A DNA stretch of 37,084 nt from Phycisphaerales bacterium (GTDB lineage Bacteria > Planctomycetota > Phycisphaerae > Phycisphaerales > SM1A02). Where the stretch lies: contig JAQWLT010000047.1 of assembly GCA_029247205.1 (NCBI GenBank), positions 1-37,084 of the forward strand, in the 5' to 3' direction. Below, one piece after another: positions 25,532 through 34,037 of this stretch (positions are counted from its first letter, which is position 1; each line of letters begins with the position of its first letter). The translations under genes and the position numbers were made by a program. The notes under the pieces were generated by a model. That model was not told the DNA's origin. It did not search any database and saw only the letters and a program-made list of their open reading frames with translations.

Positions 25532-26377
25532 ATGTTCGAGCAAGTGCTCTGGTCTGTTGTATTTCCACTGCTCGCGGCCTGTGTCGTGCTGGGTGTGGTT
25601 TGCTATCCACGCATTCTCGCCAGGCACATGTGGCTATGCCGAGCGGCCGTTGTCGTCGCCATCGTGATTGCAGTAGTGGGCTCGTTCTTCTTCAGCGTCG
25701 GATGGCCCACTTGGCCGCCGCCACAGAAGTGGCACGGGCTGCCATGGCTGGTGATGGCTATCGGATCCATCGGTCTCATCGATGCTTGCTTGCCACGCGG
25801 TGAGTGGGCGGGACGAGTCGTACTTTCCATCGCCGCTGGGCTGGCGGCCGCATGGCTGTTGCCGCTGCCGGATCGACTAGCGATTACAACCGGCGTCATT
25901 GTCGGCGGAGCTGGCTTATTAACCTCGCTCCTTGAAATGCCTGAGCAGCGATCGTCCCTGAATATTGGTGGCTGGGCCGCCGCGACTGCCATGTCGATGC
26001 TTGCCCTTATTGCTAATCAAGTCACACTCTCTCTGCTTGCAGGGGCAGTCGCTGCAACATGCGCGGCGACATGGGTGGTGGGGCGTATCCTTTGTGGCCG
26101 AATGAGTCGTGGCGGAGGTGCGGGCGGGCTTGTACTTGGGAGTGTTATCGCCGTCATAGGTCTGACCGCGTGGTCGTATGACTACGATATTGTGCCGCAA
26201 TGGGCATGGCTCGCAGCGGGGGCTGGCTTCCCACTGGCCTGTATGCTGGAAATCGGTGCATTGAAACGATGGAACGGGTTCATTGCCGCCAGTGTCAGAG
26301 CAATCGTGTTGAGTACACCGCCAATCATTGTGGTCGCGATACAGTTCGAAACTGTGAAGGGAGCGATGAGTGGCTGA
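25532..26377 (+). CDS. Hypothetical eight-helix membrane protein
   Basis: The protein has 281 residues and about eight to nine hydrophobic segments, beginning with VLWSVVFPLLAACVVLGVVC. I recognise no family. A tryptophan- and proline-rich loop (VGWPTWPPPQKWHGLPW) follows the second helix. I took the ATG at 25532, 4 bases after the YceI stop, instead of an in-frame start at 25472 that would run 56 bases into the YceI gene. The 3' end overlaps the POT transporter by 8 bases, so it is almost certainly in the same operon. A role in the envelope or in transport is a guess from context only. Confidence 0.8.
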   Translation: MFEQVLWSVVFPLLAACVVLGVVCYPRILARHMWLCRAAVVVAIVIAVVGSFFFSVGWPTWPPPQKWHGLPWLVMAIGSIGLIDACLPRGEWAGRVVLSIAAGLAAAWLLPLPDRLAITTGVIVGGAGLLTSLLEMPEQRSSLNIGGWAAATAMSMLALIANQVTLSLLAGAVAATCAATWVVGRILCGRMSRGGGAGGLVLGSVIAVIGLTAWSYDYDIVPQWAWLAAGAGFPLACMLEIGALKRWNGFIAASVRAIVLSTPPIIVVAIQFETVKGAMSG

Positions 26378-27860
26378 GCCGAGTAGTCCATTGCAATCGC
26401 CAGCGATTAAGGCTCCTCGTGCAGCCTTCTATGGCGTGGCCTTGGTTGCCTTTGCCGAACTATGGGAACGGGCAAGTTATTACAGCCTCGTTGCGCTCAT
26501 TGCCCTCTTTGCAGTTGCCACCATCAAGGACGGTGGGCTCGGGCTGACCAACTCTGAAGCGATCAAGATTTCCGGCGACTACACGTTGATGGCCTTCGGA
26601 CTGCCCGTCATTTTTGGGTTTTTTGGTGACCGTTTCATCGGCCATTACCGGGCGGTGGTACTTGGGGCCTTTGTCATTGTGTCCGGTCACGCGCTGTTGT
26701 TCTTTGGCGACCACACCGACATCACGACTTTCTGGATAGCGCTTTGGTTGGTCGCGTCTGGCACCGGCCTGCTCAAACCTGCGATGCCCTGTCTTGTGAG
26801 TTCGTTCTACGGCCAGAACCGCATGCGACGTGACCGTGCGTTCAAGTATTACTACATGATGATCAATATCGGTGGCATGATTGGCCCACTCGTTGCCGGA
26901 CTGATCCAGATCAGGTGGGGCTTTGACTGGGCCTTCCTGTGGGCTGGGCTGGGGATGACCCTCGCGTTCATTGTACTGATCGTCGCGAGGCCACTGGTGC
27001 CCACGACCGAACGCGGTCGACCTGGCTGTGAGTTTGACGGCATCGCCGAACCGCCCGATCCGATTTCTATCGATCGCGTGCGATTCCGGATCAACACCAT
27101 CATGCTCTCGGTGCTCTTCCTGCTCTTCATGGTTTGGGCACTTGCCTATGGTGTGTTTGCAGGCAGCGCAACGACCGAGTTGATCGGGAAGGATTTTGTT
27201 AATCGTGACATCCTCGGTTGGACGCTGCCAACGGCAGCCATGAACTCAATCGAGCCAGCCATCATCGTGCTCGCAACACCTGTGCTGGCAATCTTGTTGA
27301 CGTGGCTCTCGCGTCGCGGCAAGTTCCCGCACTCGGTGCTTCAAATGGTCATCGGTGGTCTGCTTTCCTGCATGGCTGTCATCATGCTTGGCTTGTTGGC
27401 GACTGAAATCCCGATGGGCGTTGAATCGATGCCGATCATTGGGCTGTGGGCATTCGTCGGCGCATACGCGTTCATGAGCATCGGCGAGGTGCTGATCTCA
27501 CCTGTTTATATGGCTGTCATTACGCGGCTCGCGCCCCGCCGGCAGCAAGCAACCTGGCAAGGGGCTGTGCTGCTGGCGATTGGTGTTCTTGGCTTTGCCG
27601 TGAGCCGCATCGGCGCCTATGCCGAGAGCGAAGGCGGCGTGCATCGGGTGAAGACTTTCATTGTGACCGGAATAGTGGCCTTTGGGGTCGTCGTTTTATT
27701 CTCTTTCCTCACGCCCTTCCTGATTCGCACGATCCAGCGGCACAACCCTACGCCAGATGAGGGGAAGGCAGATTTGATGAGTGAATTGGAAGCGATGAAA
27801 CAACTGGATGCATCCGAACCTGCTGTTGGGGTCCGCGTAAACAAGTCCAAGGACCCCTGA
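26370..27860 (+). CDS. POT-family proton-coupled peptide transporter
   Basis: The 496-residue protein has 12-14 membrane helices and the marks of the POT/PTR2 branch of the MFS. FAELWERASYY near residues 28-38 contains the ExxER proton-coupling motif, and FKYYYMMINIGGMIGPL near 155-171 is the PTR2 signature. Known members bring di- and tripeptides into the cytoplasm with protons. The GTG start lies inside the end of the preceding membrane protein gene (8-base overlap). Together with the M42 aminopeptidase three genes upstream it suggests peptide scavenging. Confidence 0.92.
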   Translation: MAEPSSPLQSPAIKAPRAAFYGVALVAFAELWERASYYSLVALIALFAVATIKDGGLGLTNSEAIKISGDYTLMAFGLPVIFGFFGDRFIGHYRAVVLGAFVIVSGHALLFFGDHTDITTFWIALWLVASGTGLLKPAMPCLVSSFYGQNRMRRDRAFKYYYMMINIGGMIGPLVAGLIQIRWGFDWAFLWAGLGMTLAFIVLIVARPLVPTTERGRPGCEFDGIAEPPDPISIDRVRFRINTIMLSVLFLLFMVWALAYGVFAGSATTELIGKDFVNRDILGWTLPTAAMNSIEPAIIVLATPVLAILLTWLSRRGKFPHSVLQMVIGGLLSCMAVIMLGLLATEIPMGVESMPIIGLWAFVGAYAFMSIGEVLISPVYMAVITRLAPRRQQATWQGAVLLAIGVLGFAVSRIGAYAESEGGVHRVKTFIVTGIVAFGVVVLFSFLTPFLIRTIQRHNPTPDEGKADLMSELEAMKQLDASEPAVGVRVNKSKDP

Positions 27861-27911
27861 CAACGGTGTCAGGATGGCCAGGATCTTTGAAACCAGCCAG
27901 TGGAGAAACAC

Positions 27912-28331
27912 ATGCTGCATTCCATCCTTGCGCTCGCGATCAATGCATCTCTTGCCTGTGGATCGCCACAGGCCTGCCAAGACACCAATAACCAGCGATT
28001 ACGCTGTGGCTCACCAGTCACTGAAGCACAGATAACGGTGGCCGATCTCAATGGCATGCGTGTCACATGTAATGGACAGCCTGCCATGCTCAGGAAGATG
28101 GACAACAACGCTTGGGCGATCGTTTCCTCCGGGAAAATACACGGGGTGGCCTCTCTGAAGAACACGCCTCAGGGTGCCCAACTTGTCGCCACCGGGATTC
28201 ATGCGACAGGTACAAAGTTCTCTCATTGCAGCAGTGGTAAGCAGGCCACATTGAGTCAAAAATGCTGTGGTGGTCAACAGCCTCCCAGGGCGGCCATCCA
28301 ATCGGGCAGTTCTTGCAACACCGCTGGGTGA
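27912..28331 (+). CDS. Small exported cysteine-rich protein
   Basis: The protein has 139 residues. A hydrophobic N-terminus (MLHSILALAINASLACG) suggests export; the cysteine after ASLA is not in a standard lipobox. It has eight cysteines in total, including SHCSSGKQATLSQKCCGG near the C-terminus. The middle (LNGMRVTCNGQPAMLRKMDNNAWAI) is compact and lacks a known motif. GGAG lies 7 bases before the ATG at 27912; an in-frame GTG at 27900 would overlap that site. I do not recognise the family. A strong terminator follows, so it ends its transcript. With so many cysteines it may depend on disulfide formation or bind metal. Confidence 0.68.
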   Translation: MLHSILALAINASLACGSPQACQDTNNQRLRCGSPVTEAQITVADLNGMRVTCNGQPAMLRKMDNNAWAIVSSGKIHGVASLKNTPQGAQLVATGIHATGTKFSHCSSGKQATLSQKCCGGQQPPRAAIQSGSSCNTAG

Positions 28332-28358
28332 TCCATCTAGTCGAGTCATGATGTATCA

Positions 28359-28403
28359 AACTGGGCGGGCTGACTTGTGGTTAGCTCGCCCAGTTGTATT
28401 TTT
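28359..28403 (+). terminator. Strong intrinsic terminator
   Basis: Arms 28359-28371 and 28383-28395 (AACTGGGCGGGCT and AGCTCGCCCAGTT) give a 13-pair stem with one G-U pair and an 11-base loop, followed by GTATTTTTC. This is the clearest rho-independent terminator in the window. It ends the small cysteine-rich gene and separates it from the DUF481 pair. Confidence 0.88.
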
Positions 28404-28436
28404 CGCATTGATCACTGAAATGGTTACCCTGCATGG

Positions 28437-29510
28437 ATGGTGATGACGACATTATTCTGCGCCGTATTGCTGGCCGAAGCCCAGCAGTTGCAGCATGTTG
28501 TGACGCTCTCGCAAGGTGATCAGTTCATTGTGAGTCTGATCGATGCTGATGCGGACATATTGAGCGTGCAGCACCCAATCTTTGGTGAACTGCGTATTCC
28601 GCACAGTCAGATTCTCTCATTGAAGCCGCTCGTGCTATCTCAGAAAGTGACCTCGGATTCACCTTTGGAGCCTGCCAAGGAAGTCGGTACGCCTGGGTCA
28701 GCTGTATCGACATCTGATTCAGAGGTGCAGCCTGAGGTCAGTGCGTTGCCTCAGCAGCTTCCGGCGAAGCAGTTGGTGAGTGCTAAAACGCTTCCTCTTG
28801 TTGATTCAGGTGGACGGTCCGATCAAGCTGGTCGGCCGCCCGCTCCGCCCAAGCCCACACCGTCGCCTTGGACTGGATCCATCGGTGCAGCGTTGACAGC
28901 GAGCAAGGCCGTAACCAGTACGTATAACATGCGACTCAGCGGAAGCCTCAATCACAAGTCTGCAGACAGTGCGACGTCGTTGAGCATATCGTATTACCTC
29001 AATTCGTCGGCTGGAGTAATAACGGACAACGATTTGCTTGCCCGCGGCGATCACAACTGGCTTCGCAAGGAATCTAACTGGGAACTTTTTGTGCAGTCAA
29101 CGTATCAATACGACGAGTTCGAAGCGTGGGCCCATCGAGTGAGCCCGTATGGAGGTGTGGGCTATCGGATTGTGGACGAAGAAGATCTCAAGTTCACAAT
29201 AAAGAGTGGTGGGGGATTGACGTGGGAACAGAATGCTGGAATCGTTCGTCCACAGGTCTTGCTGGAGTTTGAGTCGTCGTGGACTATTGATGAGTCGCAA
29301 TCGATTGCGGGGTACTCATCAATCGCGCCAGATGTGAATAATCCGGCTGACTATCTGGCTACGATCAAGTGGGACTGGCGTATTCGTCTAGGTAAGACAT
29401 CACCATTGGCATTGAGCATTGGTGTGCGGAATATTTACGATTCAATGCCCGGCGCTGGCGAGAATCATAATGACTTTAAGGCGTGGGCTGGAGTTACGCT
29501 GAACTTTTGA
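28437..29510 (+). CDS. DUF481 outer-membrane beta-barrel protein, first of a tandem pair
   Basis: The protein has 357 residues and a hydrophobic N-terminus that may be a signal (MVMTTLFCAVLLAEAQ). Residues 20-62 form a small conserved module (GDQFIVSLIDADADILSVQHP, then FGELRIPHSQI). A proline/serine-rich linker follows, then the DUF481 barrel from about residue 140 to the end. In the barrel the pattern AHRVSPYGGVGYRIVDEEDL and the last strand ending in LNF are typical of YdiY-like outer-membrane proteins. It closely resembles its neighbour. Two in-frame ATGs (28437, 28443) are possible starts. The function of DUF481 proteins is not established; the E. coli homologue is acid-induced. Confidence 0.85.
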   Translation: MVMTTLFCAVLLAEAQQLQHVVTLSQGDQFIVSLIDADADILSVQHPIFGELRIPHSQILSLKPLVLSQKVTSDSPLEPAKEVGTPGSAVSTSDSEVQPEVSALPQQLPAKQLVSAKTLPLVDSGGRSDQAGRPPAPPKPTPSPWTGSIGAALTASKAVTSTYNMRLSGSLNHKSADSATSLSISYYLNSSAGVITDNDLLARGDHNWLRKESNWELFVQSTYQYDEFEAWAHRVSPYGGVGYRIVDEEDLKFTIKSGGGLTWEQNAGIVRPQVLLEFESSWTIDESQSIAGYSSIAPDVNNPADYLATIKWDWRIRLGKTSPLALSIGVRNIYDSMPGAGENHNDFKAWAGVTLNF

Positions 29511-29526
29511 GTGGAGACTGACTATC

Positions 29527-30474
29527 TTGAATTTTCGAACCATCCTAGTGGGGTTGGTGTTTGTGCTCGTTCCTACTGTCCTTCTTGCCGATTCTGTGAC
29601 GGTGGTCTTTCCAGATGGAGATCGGCTGACTGGAGAAGTTATCTCGCAATCTGGCGACACGGTGGTTATTCACCATGCTGTACTTGGCGAAGTCGCGGTG
29701 CCCGCGTCGATGGTGAGCACGCCTACAAATGAGGAAGTCGTGAGGACGGCCACTCCAGAAGCGAAGGGGGCACCGGCCATCGCGATTACTGACGAAGAGC
29801 CAGCGAAGGCGAGTGTGCTGGATCCAAATCCATGGATCGGATCAATCTCACTTGCTGGTAATACAAGCAGGAATGCTGGAGACACAACCAATATTCGACT
29901 TGGTGGTGAACTGCACAAGAAGAGTGATGCCGGGAATTTTGATCTATCGTTGTCGTGGTATTGGAATCAAGATAATGGTGATACAACTGACAACGACGTA
30001 CTCGTTCGTGCCAGCCAAGAGTGGTTCATTACCGATAGCCGATGGCTGTACTTCGCTCAGGGCACTTGGCAATATGATCAGTTTGCCGACTGGGCCCATC
30101 GCGTCAGTCCCTATGGAGGCATTGGATACAAACTCTACGATGTAGAGGATCTTCAGGTGACGCTCAAACTCGGGGCTGGGGTAACCTGGCAGTACAGTAC
30201 GAGTGTCCTTGATCCTCAGGTGCTATTCGAAACCAATACGAGTTGGAAGATAAGCGAGCGGCAATCGCTGACCGGAATTGCTTCGATTGCTCCTGACCCG
30301 GCTGACTGGGCGAATTATCTTGCGACGATCCAGATTGATTGGAAGTACCGGCTTGGTGACGACACACCATGGTCACTCAGTCTTGGTTTGCGAGATATCT
30401 ACGACTCGCAACCAAGCGATGGTTCATTCGGCAATGACTTCAAGGCGTATGTTGGTTTGAGCATGGAGTTTTGA
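29527..30474 (+). CDS. DUF481 outer-membrane beta-barrel protein, second of a tandem pair
   Basis: The 315-residue protein has a clear signal peptide (MNFRTILVGLVFVLVPTVLLAD). It then carries the same small module as its neighbour (DGDRLTGEVISQSGDTVVIHH, then LGEVAVPASMV), a shorter linker and the DUF481 barrel. AHRVSPYGGIGYKLYDVEDL and the final LSMEF strand line up with the first copy. The start is a TTG at 29527, with GGAG ten bases upstream; no in-frame ATG or GTG occurs early enough to keep the signal peptide. It begins 16 bases after the first copy and was probably made by duplication. The role is unknown. Confidence 0.86.
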   Translation: MNFRTILVGLVFVLVPTVLLADSVTVVFPDGDRLTGEVISQSGDTVVIHHAVLGEVAVPASMVSTPTNEEVVRTATPEAKGAPAIAITDEEPAKASVLDPNPWIGSISLAGNTSRNAGDTTNIRLGGELHKKSDAGNFDLSLSWYWNQDNGDTTDNDVLVRASQEWFITDSRWLYFAQGTWQYDQFADWAHRVSPYGGIGYKLYDVEDLQVTLKLGAGVTWQYSTSVLDPQVLFETNTSWKISERQSLTGIASIAPDPADWANYLATIQIDWKYRLGDDTPWSLSLGLRDIYDSQPSDGSFGNDFKAYVGLSMEF

Positions 30475-30548
30475 CCATCGCAAACGTGTCACCGCGAGGG
30501 AGTCGAGCAGGGCATCAGACCCTCTGGCATTGTTCCGCAATGTCTCGA

Positions 30549-30797
30549 TCAAAGGGGACCGCACGGCCCCCATGCCGCTACGAGGGTGAGTAGATCATCG
30601 ATGGAAACATCGCCATTCTGATCAAAATCTGCAGCGGGGTCATCGGTGCCGTAGGCCTTGATGAGTTTAAGGAGATCGGTGACATCGATTTGGCCGTTTG
30701 CTTCTGCGATATCCTCGCGGCAGAGCGTGATGCATGGCGGGGCAATCAGTGTGACAGCATCGATGGCTGCTTCAACACAACTGTTCGCTTGCCTCGT
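30549..30797 (-). pseudogene. Orphan dockerin-like C-terminus, remnant of a larger gene
   Basis: On the minus strand the frame is open from just after a stop at 30798-30800 to a stop at 30549. It reads ...CREDIAEANGQIDVTDLLKL, then IKAYGTDDPAADFDQNGDVS and IDDLLTLVAAWGPCGPL. This is a complete dockerin-like pair of calcium loops with the closing A-W-G-P-C seen in the propeller gene of this window. No ATG, GTG or TTG lies upstream in the frame. The same frame continues past stops at 30798, 30834 and 31038, so no full gene can be built. It is best read as the tail of a decayed exported protein; an undetected frameshift or sequencing error is the alternative. Confidence 0.7.
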
Positions 30798-31290
30798 TCA
30801 CTGTGGAACTGAGCCAAGAGCCATAAAGTCGTTCTATTCGCAGTCAGATATCGGATCAGTGATGGAAGCATGTTTACCTACTGGCTGTAAGTGGCTGTTG
30901 TAAATGGAGATATGGAAGGCCAAGGGGGCCGCTGGAAAATCTTCGGTATCAAGTGCGTATTGAGAATGTATTGTTCTTCGCACGAGTTTCTCCAAGCGAT
31001 ACTTGGTCTTTGCCAGCGTTGGTGGCCTGGCCAGTATTCATGGCTTGGGATTTGTTGTTTTTGGCTTCGCGGGGTCGATTTCAGCCCCCGCTGCAGTGCG
31101 TCGGCTACAAGTAATACTAGGTAAGGGCGGCCATGGACCAAAGGGGTCGGCGTTTTGAGTCACACCGATACATACATACACCTATATATACATACAAACA
31201 AAGTCGCATAGTTCAACGAGGCGTCGGCGTATCGCGGGCTTGAAACTTGCCCACAATTTTCTAGTGCCTACATCTTTTTTGCGCAGGCTT
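30798..31290. other. Gene-poor stretch with an unidentified, possibly repetitive element
   Basis: No convincing gene is present. Between about 30880 and 31140 several frames on both strands stay open for 45-90 codons, none with a family I can name. GGCC-rich blocks flank this part (GGCCAAGGGGGCC near 30919, GGACCAAAGGGGTC at 31134-31147). Next comes an AT-rich TACA-type microsatellite at 31171-31204. The pattern would suit a decayed mobile or repetitive element, but I see no transposase and no clear terminal repeats. Confidence 0.4.
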
Positions 31291-31983
31291 CTATGTTGCG
31301 TCAGAGGTGGAAACTTGCACGATTCGGAAGCAGCACTGTGTATCTCCACGGCTCATCGTGTTGTAACTGTCACGATCAAATGAGATTCCATGTTTGGCTG
31401 GATCGATTCGGTCAAACCACAACTGGTCAAGCCTGCATAGCACGGTCGTGAGTTCTGGAACGCCGTGGCTGTTGAAGAAGTCAAAGTAAAAGCACTGTTT
31501 TACGTGGAAGTCGAGGCGACCATCGGTCGCTTCAATCTCTGAGTCGAAGGAGGCGCCATATTGGGTGATCATTGCGCCAAGCATCGTCTTTGCTTTCTGC
31601 AGATCGCCGCGAATTGATCGCAGTACGAGTGCCACACCGAGTCGTAGCCGCCTCGTGTCAAAGCTACGAAGTGACGCGTCCTCGAGAAATGCAATTGCTT
31701 CTTTGTCACTCTTGAATTGTGGTCGAAGAACGCGATAGGCGGCCAGAATCCAGGCGCTCCATTCCAAGTGGCCGCGAGAGGGTGGATCGATGGACCGCAT
31801 TTGGTCTGACACCATGATTTCGCCGGCCTTCCATGAGATGGACTGCATGACGGCACTCAGCTCGTCCCGCTCAAGCGAGAGTGGTGGATCGGCCAGCGAG
31901 GATGACAACCCTTTTTCGATTCCTTTGGCCGTAAAATGCCCAAAGAGGAGGTGTTTGGTCAATCTAGACAGTGGTGTGCTCAT
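31291..31983 (-). CDS. L-2-amino-thiazoline-4-carboxylic acid hydrolase-like protein
   Basis: From the ATG at 31983 the protein has 230 residues. The last third has the marks of the ATC hydrolase family: HVKQCFYFDFFNSHGVPELT, a conserved cysteine and aspartate in LCRLDQLWFD, and NTMSRGDTQCCFRI at the end. Known members open the thiazoline ring on the way to cysteine, but the family is wide and many members have no tested function. The first two thirds are helical without motifs, and there is no signal peptide. An in-frame ATG at 32025 would add 14 residues and nearly touch the divergent GH123 gene. The family call is moderate to good; the activity here is open. Confidence 0.72.
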   Translation of the reverse strand: MSTPLSRLTKHLLFGHFTAKGIEKGLSSSLADPPLSLERDELSAVMQSISWKAGEIMVSDQMRSIDPPSRGHLEWSAWILAAYRVLRPQFKSDKEAIAFLEDASLRSFDTRRLRLGVALVLRSIRGDLQKAKTMLGAMITQYGASFDSEIEATDGRLDFHVKQCFYFDFFNSHGVPELTTVLCRLDQLWFDRIDPAKHGISFDRDSYNTMSRGDTQCCFRIVQVSTSDAT

Positions 31984-32031
31984 GGGGGGAAGGCTAGCAG
32001 ACAGTGGTATTGCGGCGGGTAGCATGTGGCC

Positions 32032-33939
32032 ATGTTCGCACTTGCTTTGATGATGGCGTGTGGCATTGACGCAGTATTCGTCGATGAATTAGATCCTCTG
32101 TATCCGGACCGCTCCGCAGGCGTCACAGTTACATCAGGGCTCAGTGCCGCTCGCGGCACCATTGCTGGTGTACACATCATGGTGACTGGTTTGGCGATTG
32201 ATGAGCCGCTGCGAATGATCGCCACAAGCATCGATGGTGTATCGGCCCCGAGTTGGTATCGACTGCTCGATGTGCCTGTCGAGGAGAACACTGGCCCAGA
32301 GAGCCGGACTGAGCGGTGGGACAAGGCCGAGAATGAGTTTGTTATTCGGGATGCGCCGTTTCAGGTGTACGAGGTGTTGGAGCCGATTCAGTCGCCTCTT
32401 GCACTTGATGACTCAAAGGTGGCATTGCGAGTGGAGTGGCATGTGTCACCAGTCGCTGCGCCGGGTGTCCATCTGCTTTCAGTAACAATCGGGGGAGGGG
32501 TAGACATGGTCACGCTTCCGCTTGCACTGCATGTGTATGAAGCGGTGGTGCCACCAATCAGCAAGCAAACGCTGGCCTATACAAATTGGTTCAGTCCAGC
32601 CAATATTGCGACGTACCACGATCTCGTACCGTGGTCTGAGCCACACTGGGCGATGCTTCGACGCTACGCCGACATGATGGCCCGCGGGCGTCAGAACATG
32701 TTCTGGCTGCGATGGTCCGATGTCTTCACTGAGAGAGACGGCGAGTGGACGCTTGATCAAGATCGTTTGCAGCGATACGTCGCACTCTTTACGGATGCCG
32801 GCTTGTACTGGATCGAGGGTGCCCCGATTGCGGGACGGCCCGGCGGCGACTGGTCGAGCCCAGTGCTGGAACTCAAACTCGGCCATATGCCACTGACAGG
32901 CGAAGTTGGGTCGGCATTGTTTGCACGTCAGTGCAGCCAAATTCAACAGGCCATTGTGTCCAATGGCTGGCAAGATCGCTGGGTACAGCACATCGCCGAT
33001 GAGCCGACCGATGTCAACGCTGAGGATTACTGCGTTGCAGCAGAAATGGTTCGTCGGCATCTACCGGGCGTGCCAATTCTCGAAGCAACGATGAGCCAAG
33101 CAGTCGTGGGCTGCGTCGATGCATGGTGCCCGCAGGTGCAAGCATGGCAGGCGAATCAAGCATTCTTTGATGGTCGTCAAGCAGCAGGAGAAGACGTGTG
33201 GGTGTATACCTGCCTGCGGCCGGGTGGACCATGGCTGAACCGGCTGCTCGATCAAGAACGTCTCCGTCCGGTGTACTTCGGATGGGCTGCGGCGAAGAAT
33301 GGTTGGAATGGGTACCTGCACTGGGGTCTCAACCACTGGAAGGCTGATCCATTTACGCACAGCGTGGTCGATCACCCGGCCATGCCAGGCACAAATAATC
33401 GTCTGCCGGCTGGTGACACACATGTGTTGTATCCGGGGAATGATGAGCCATGGTCAGGCCTGCGATTTGAGGCGCACCGTATTGGCCTTGAGGATCGAGC
33501 ATTGCTCGGTCAACTCCGGCCAATGGATGCAGCTGCGATTATTGATCGGGTATATCGCGCAGCAGATGAGTATGAGACTGACGTGCGGGCATATCGCCAA
33601 GCGAAGCATGAATTGCTGCAAGCAGTTTCAGCGAGTGGCAACACGCCCACACAGATTCAAGTGCTTGGGTTTCCAGGATGCCCAATGACGCCCATCATGA
33701 ATGAGCGGGTTCAATCCGCTGCCTTCCGATCGGCTGCTATCGAGTTGGTCGATCTATCCAAATTGCCGGTGGATGACCAGCTTCTGCGATGGCCCGCACC
33801 GACCGTGCTGGTGGATGGGGTCGACTTGTTTGGGCTTCCCCCGGCGGCGACGCCAGCAATGGCCTGTCGCATATATCCAGCCGGTATGCCGACTGTGGGA
33901 GCAATCAGGGCAGCTTTTGAAGGCCGTTCAGAAAAATAA
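32032..33939 (+). CDS. GH123/DUF4091 glycoside hydrolase-like protein fused to a thioredoxin-like domain
   Basis: The protein has 635 residues from the ATG at 32032 (a GTG at 32026 adds two). Up to about residue 530 it follows the DUF4091/GH123 layout: an N-terminal beta-sandwich, then a barrel domain in which HIADEPTD carries the adjacent Asp323-Glu324 pair matching the catalytic pair of GH123 N-acetyl-beta-galactosaminidases. FGWAAAKNGWNGYLHWGLNHW is the conserved end of the barrel. The last 90 residues are different: VLGFPGCPMTPIMNERV with Cys550 in a CPxT motif, then APTVLVDGVDLFG and MACRIY (Cys612), a small thioredoxin-like fold. The domains share one frame with no sign of a frameshift. 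Weak N-terminal hydrophobicity suggests export. Why a redox-like domain is joined to a glycosidase is unknown. Confidence 0.82.
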   Translation: MFALALMMACGIDAVFVDELDPLYPDRSAGVTVTSGLSAARGTIAGVHIMVTGLAIDEPLRMIATSIDGVSAPSWYRLLDVPVEENTGPESRTERWDKAENEFVIRDAPFQVYEVLEPIQSPLALDDSKVALRVEWHVSPVAAPGVHLLSVTIGGGVDMVTLPLALHVYEAVVPPISKQTLAYTNWFSPANIATYHDLVPWSEPHWAMLRRYADMMARGRQNMFWLRWSDVFTERDGEWTLDQDRLQRYVALFTDAGLYWIEGAPIAGRPGGDWSSPVLELKLGHMPLTGEVGSALFARQCSQIQQAIVSNGWQDRWVQHIADEPTDVNAEDYCVAAEMVRRHLPGVPILEATMSQAVVGCVDAWCPQVQAWQANQAFFDGRQAAGEDVWVYTCLRPGGPWLNRLLDQERLRPVYFGWAAAKNGWNGYLHWGLNHWKADPFTHSVVDHPAMPGTNNRLPAGDTHVLYPGNDEPWSGLRFEAHRIGLEDRALLGQLRPMDAAAIIDRVYRAADEYETDVRAYRQAKHELLQAVSASGNTPTQIQVLGFPGCPMTPIMNERVQSAAFRSAAIELVDLSKLPVDDQLLRWPAPTVLVDGVDLFGLPPAATPAMACRIYPAGMPTVGAIRAAFEGRSEK

Positions 33940-34037
33940 ACGTATGACGTGACAGAATCCCACCTCAGGAACGGATCCATTGTGAACGCAGATCATGGCA
34001 CTTCGCCAACATCTACCAAAGCATGAAGGATCTTCAG

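Noticed and set aside
31171-31204. TACA-type microsatellite considered as a CRISPR-like repeat or origin
   Set aside because: The units are 4 bases, irregular and few; there are no spacers, DnaA boxes or associated genes.
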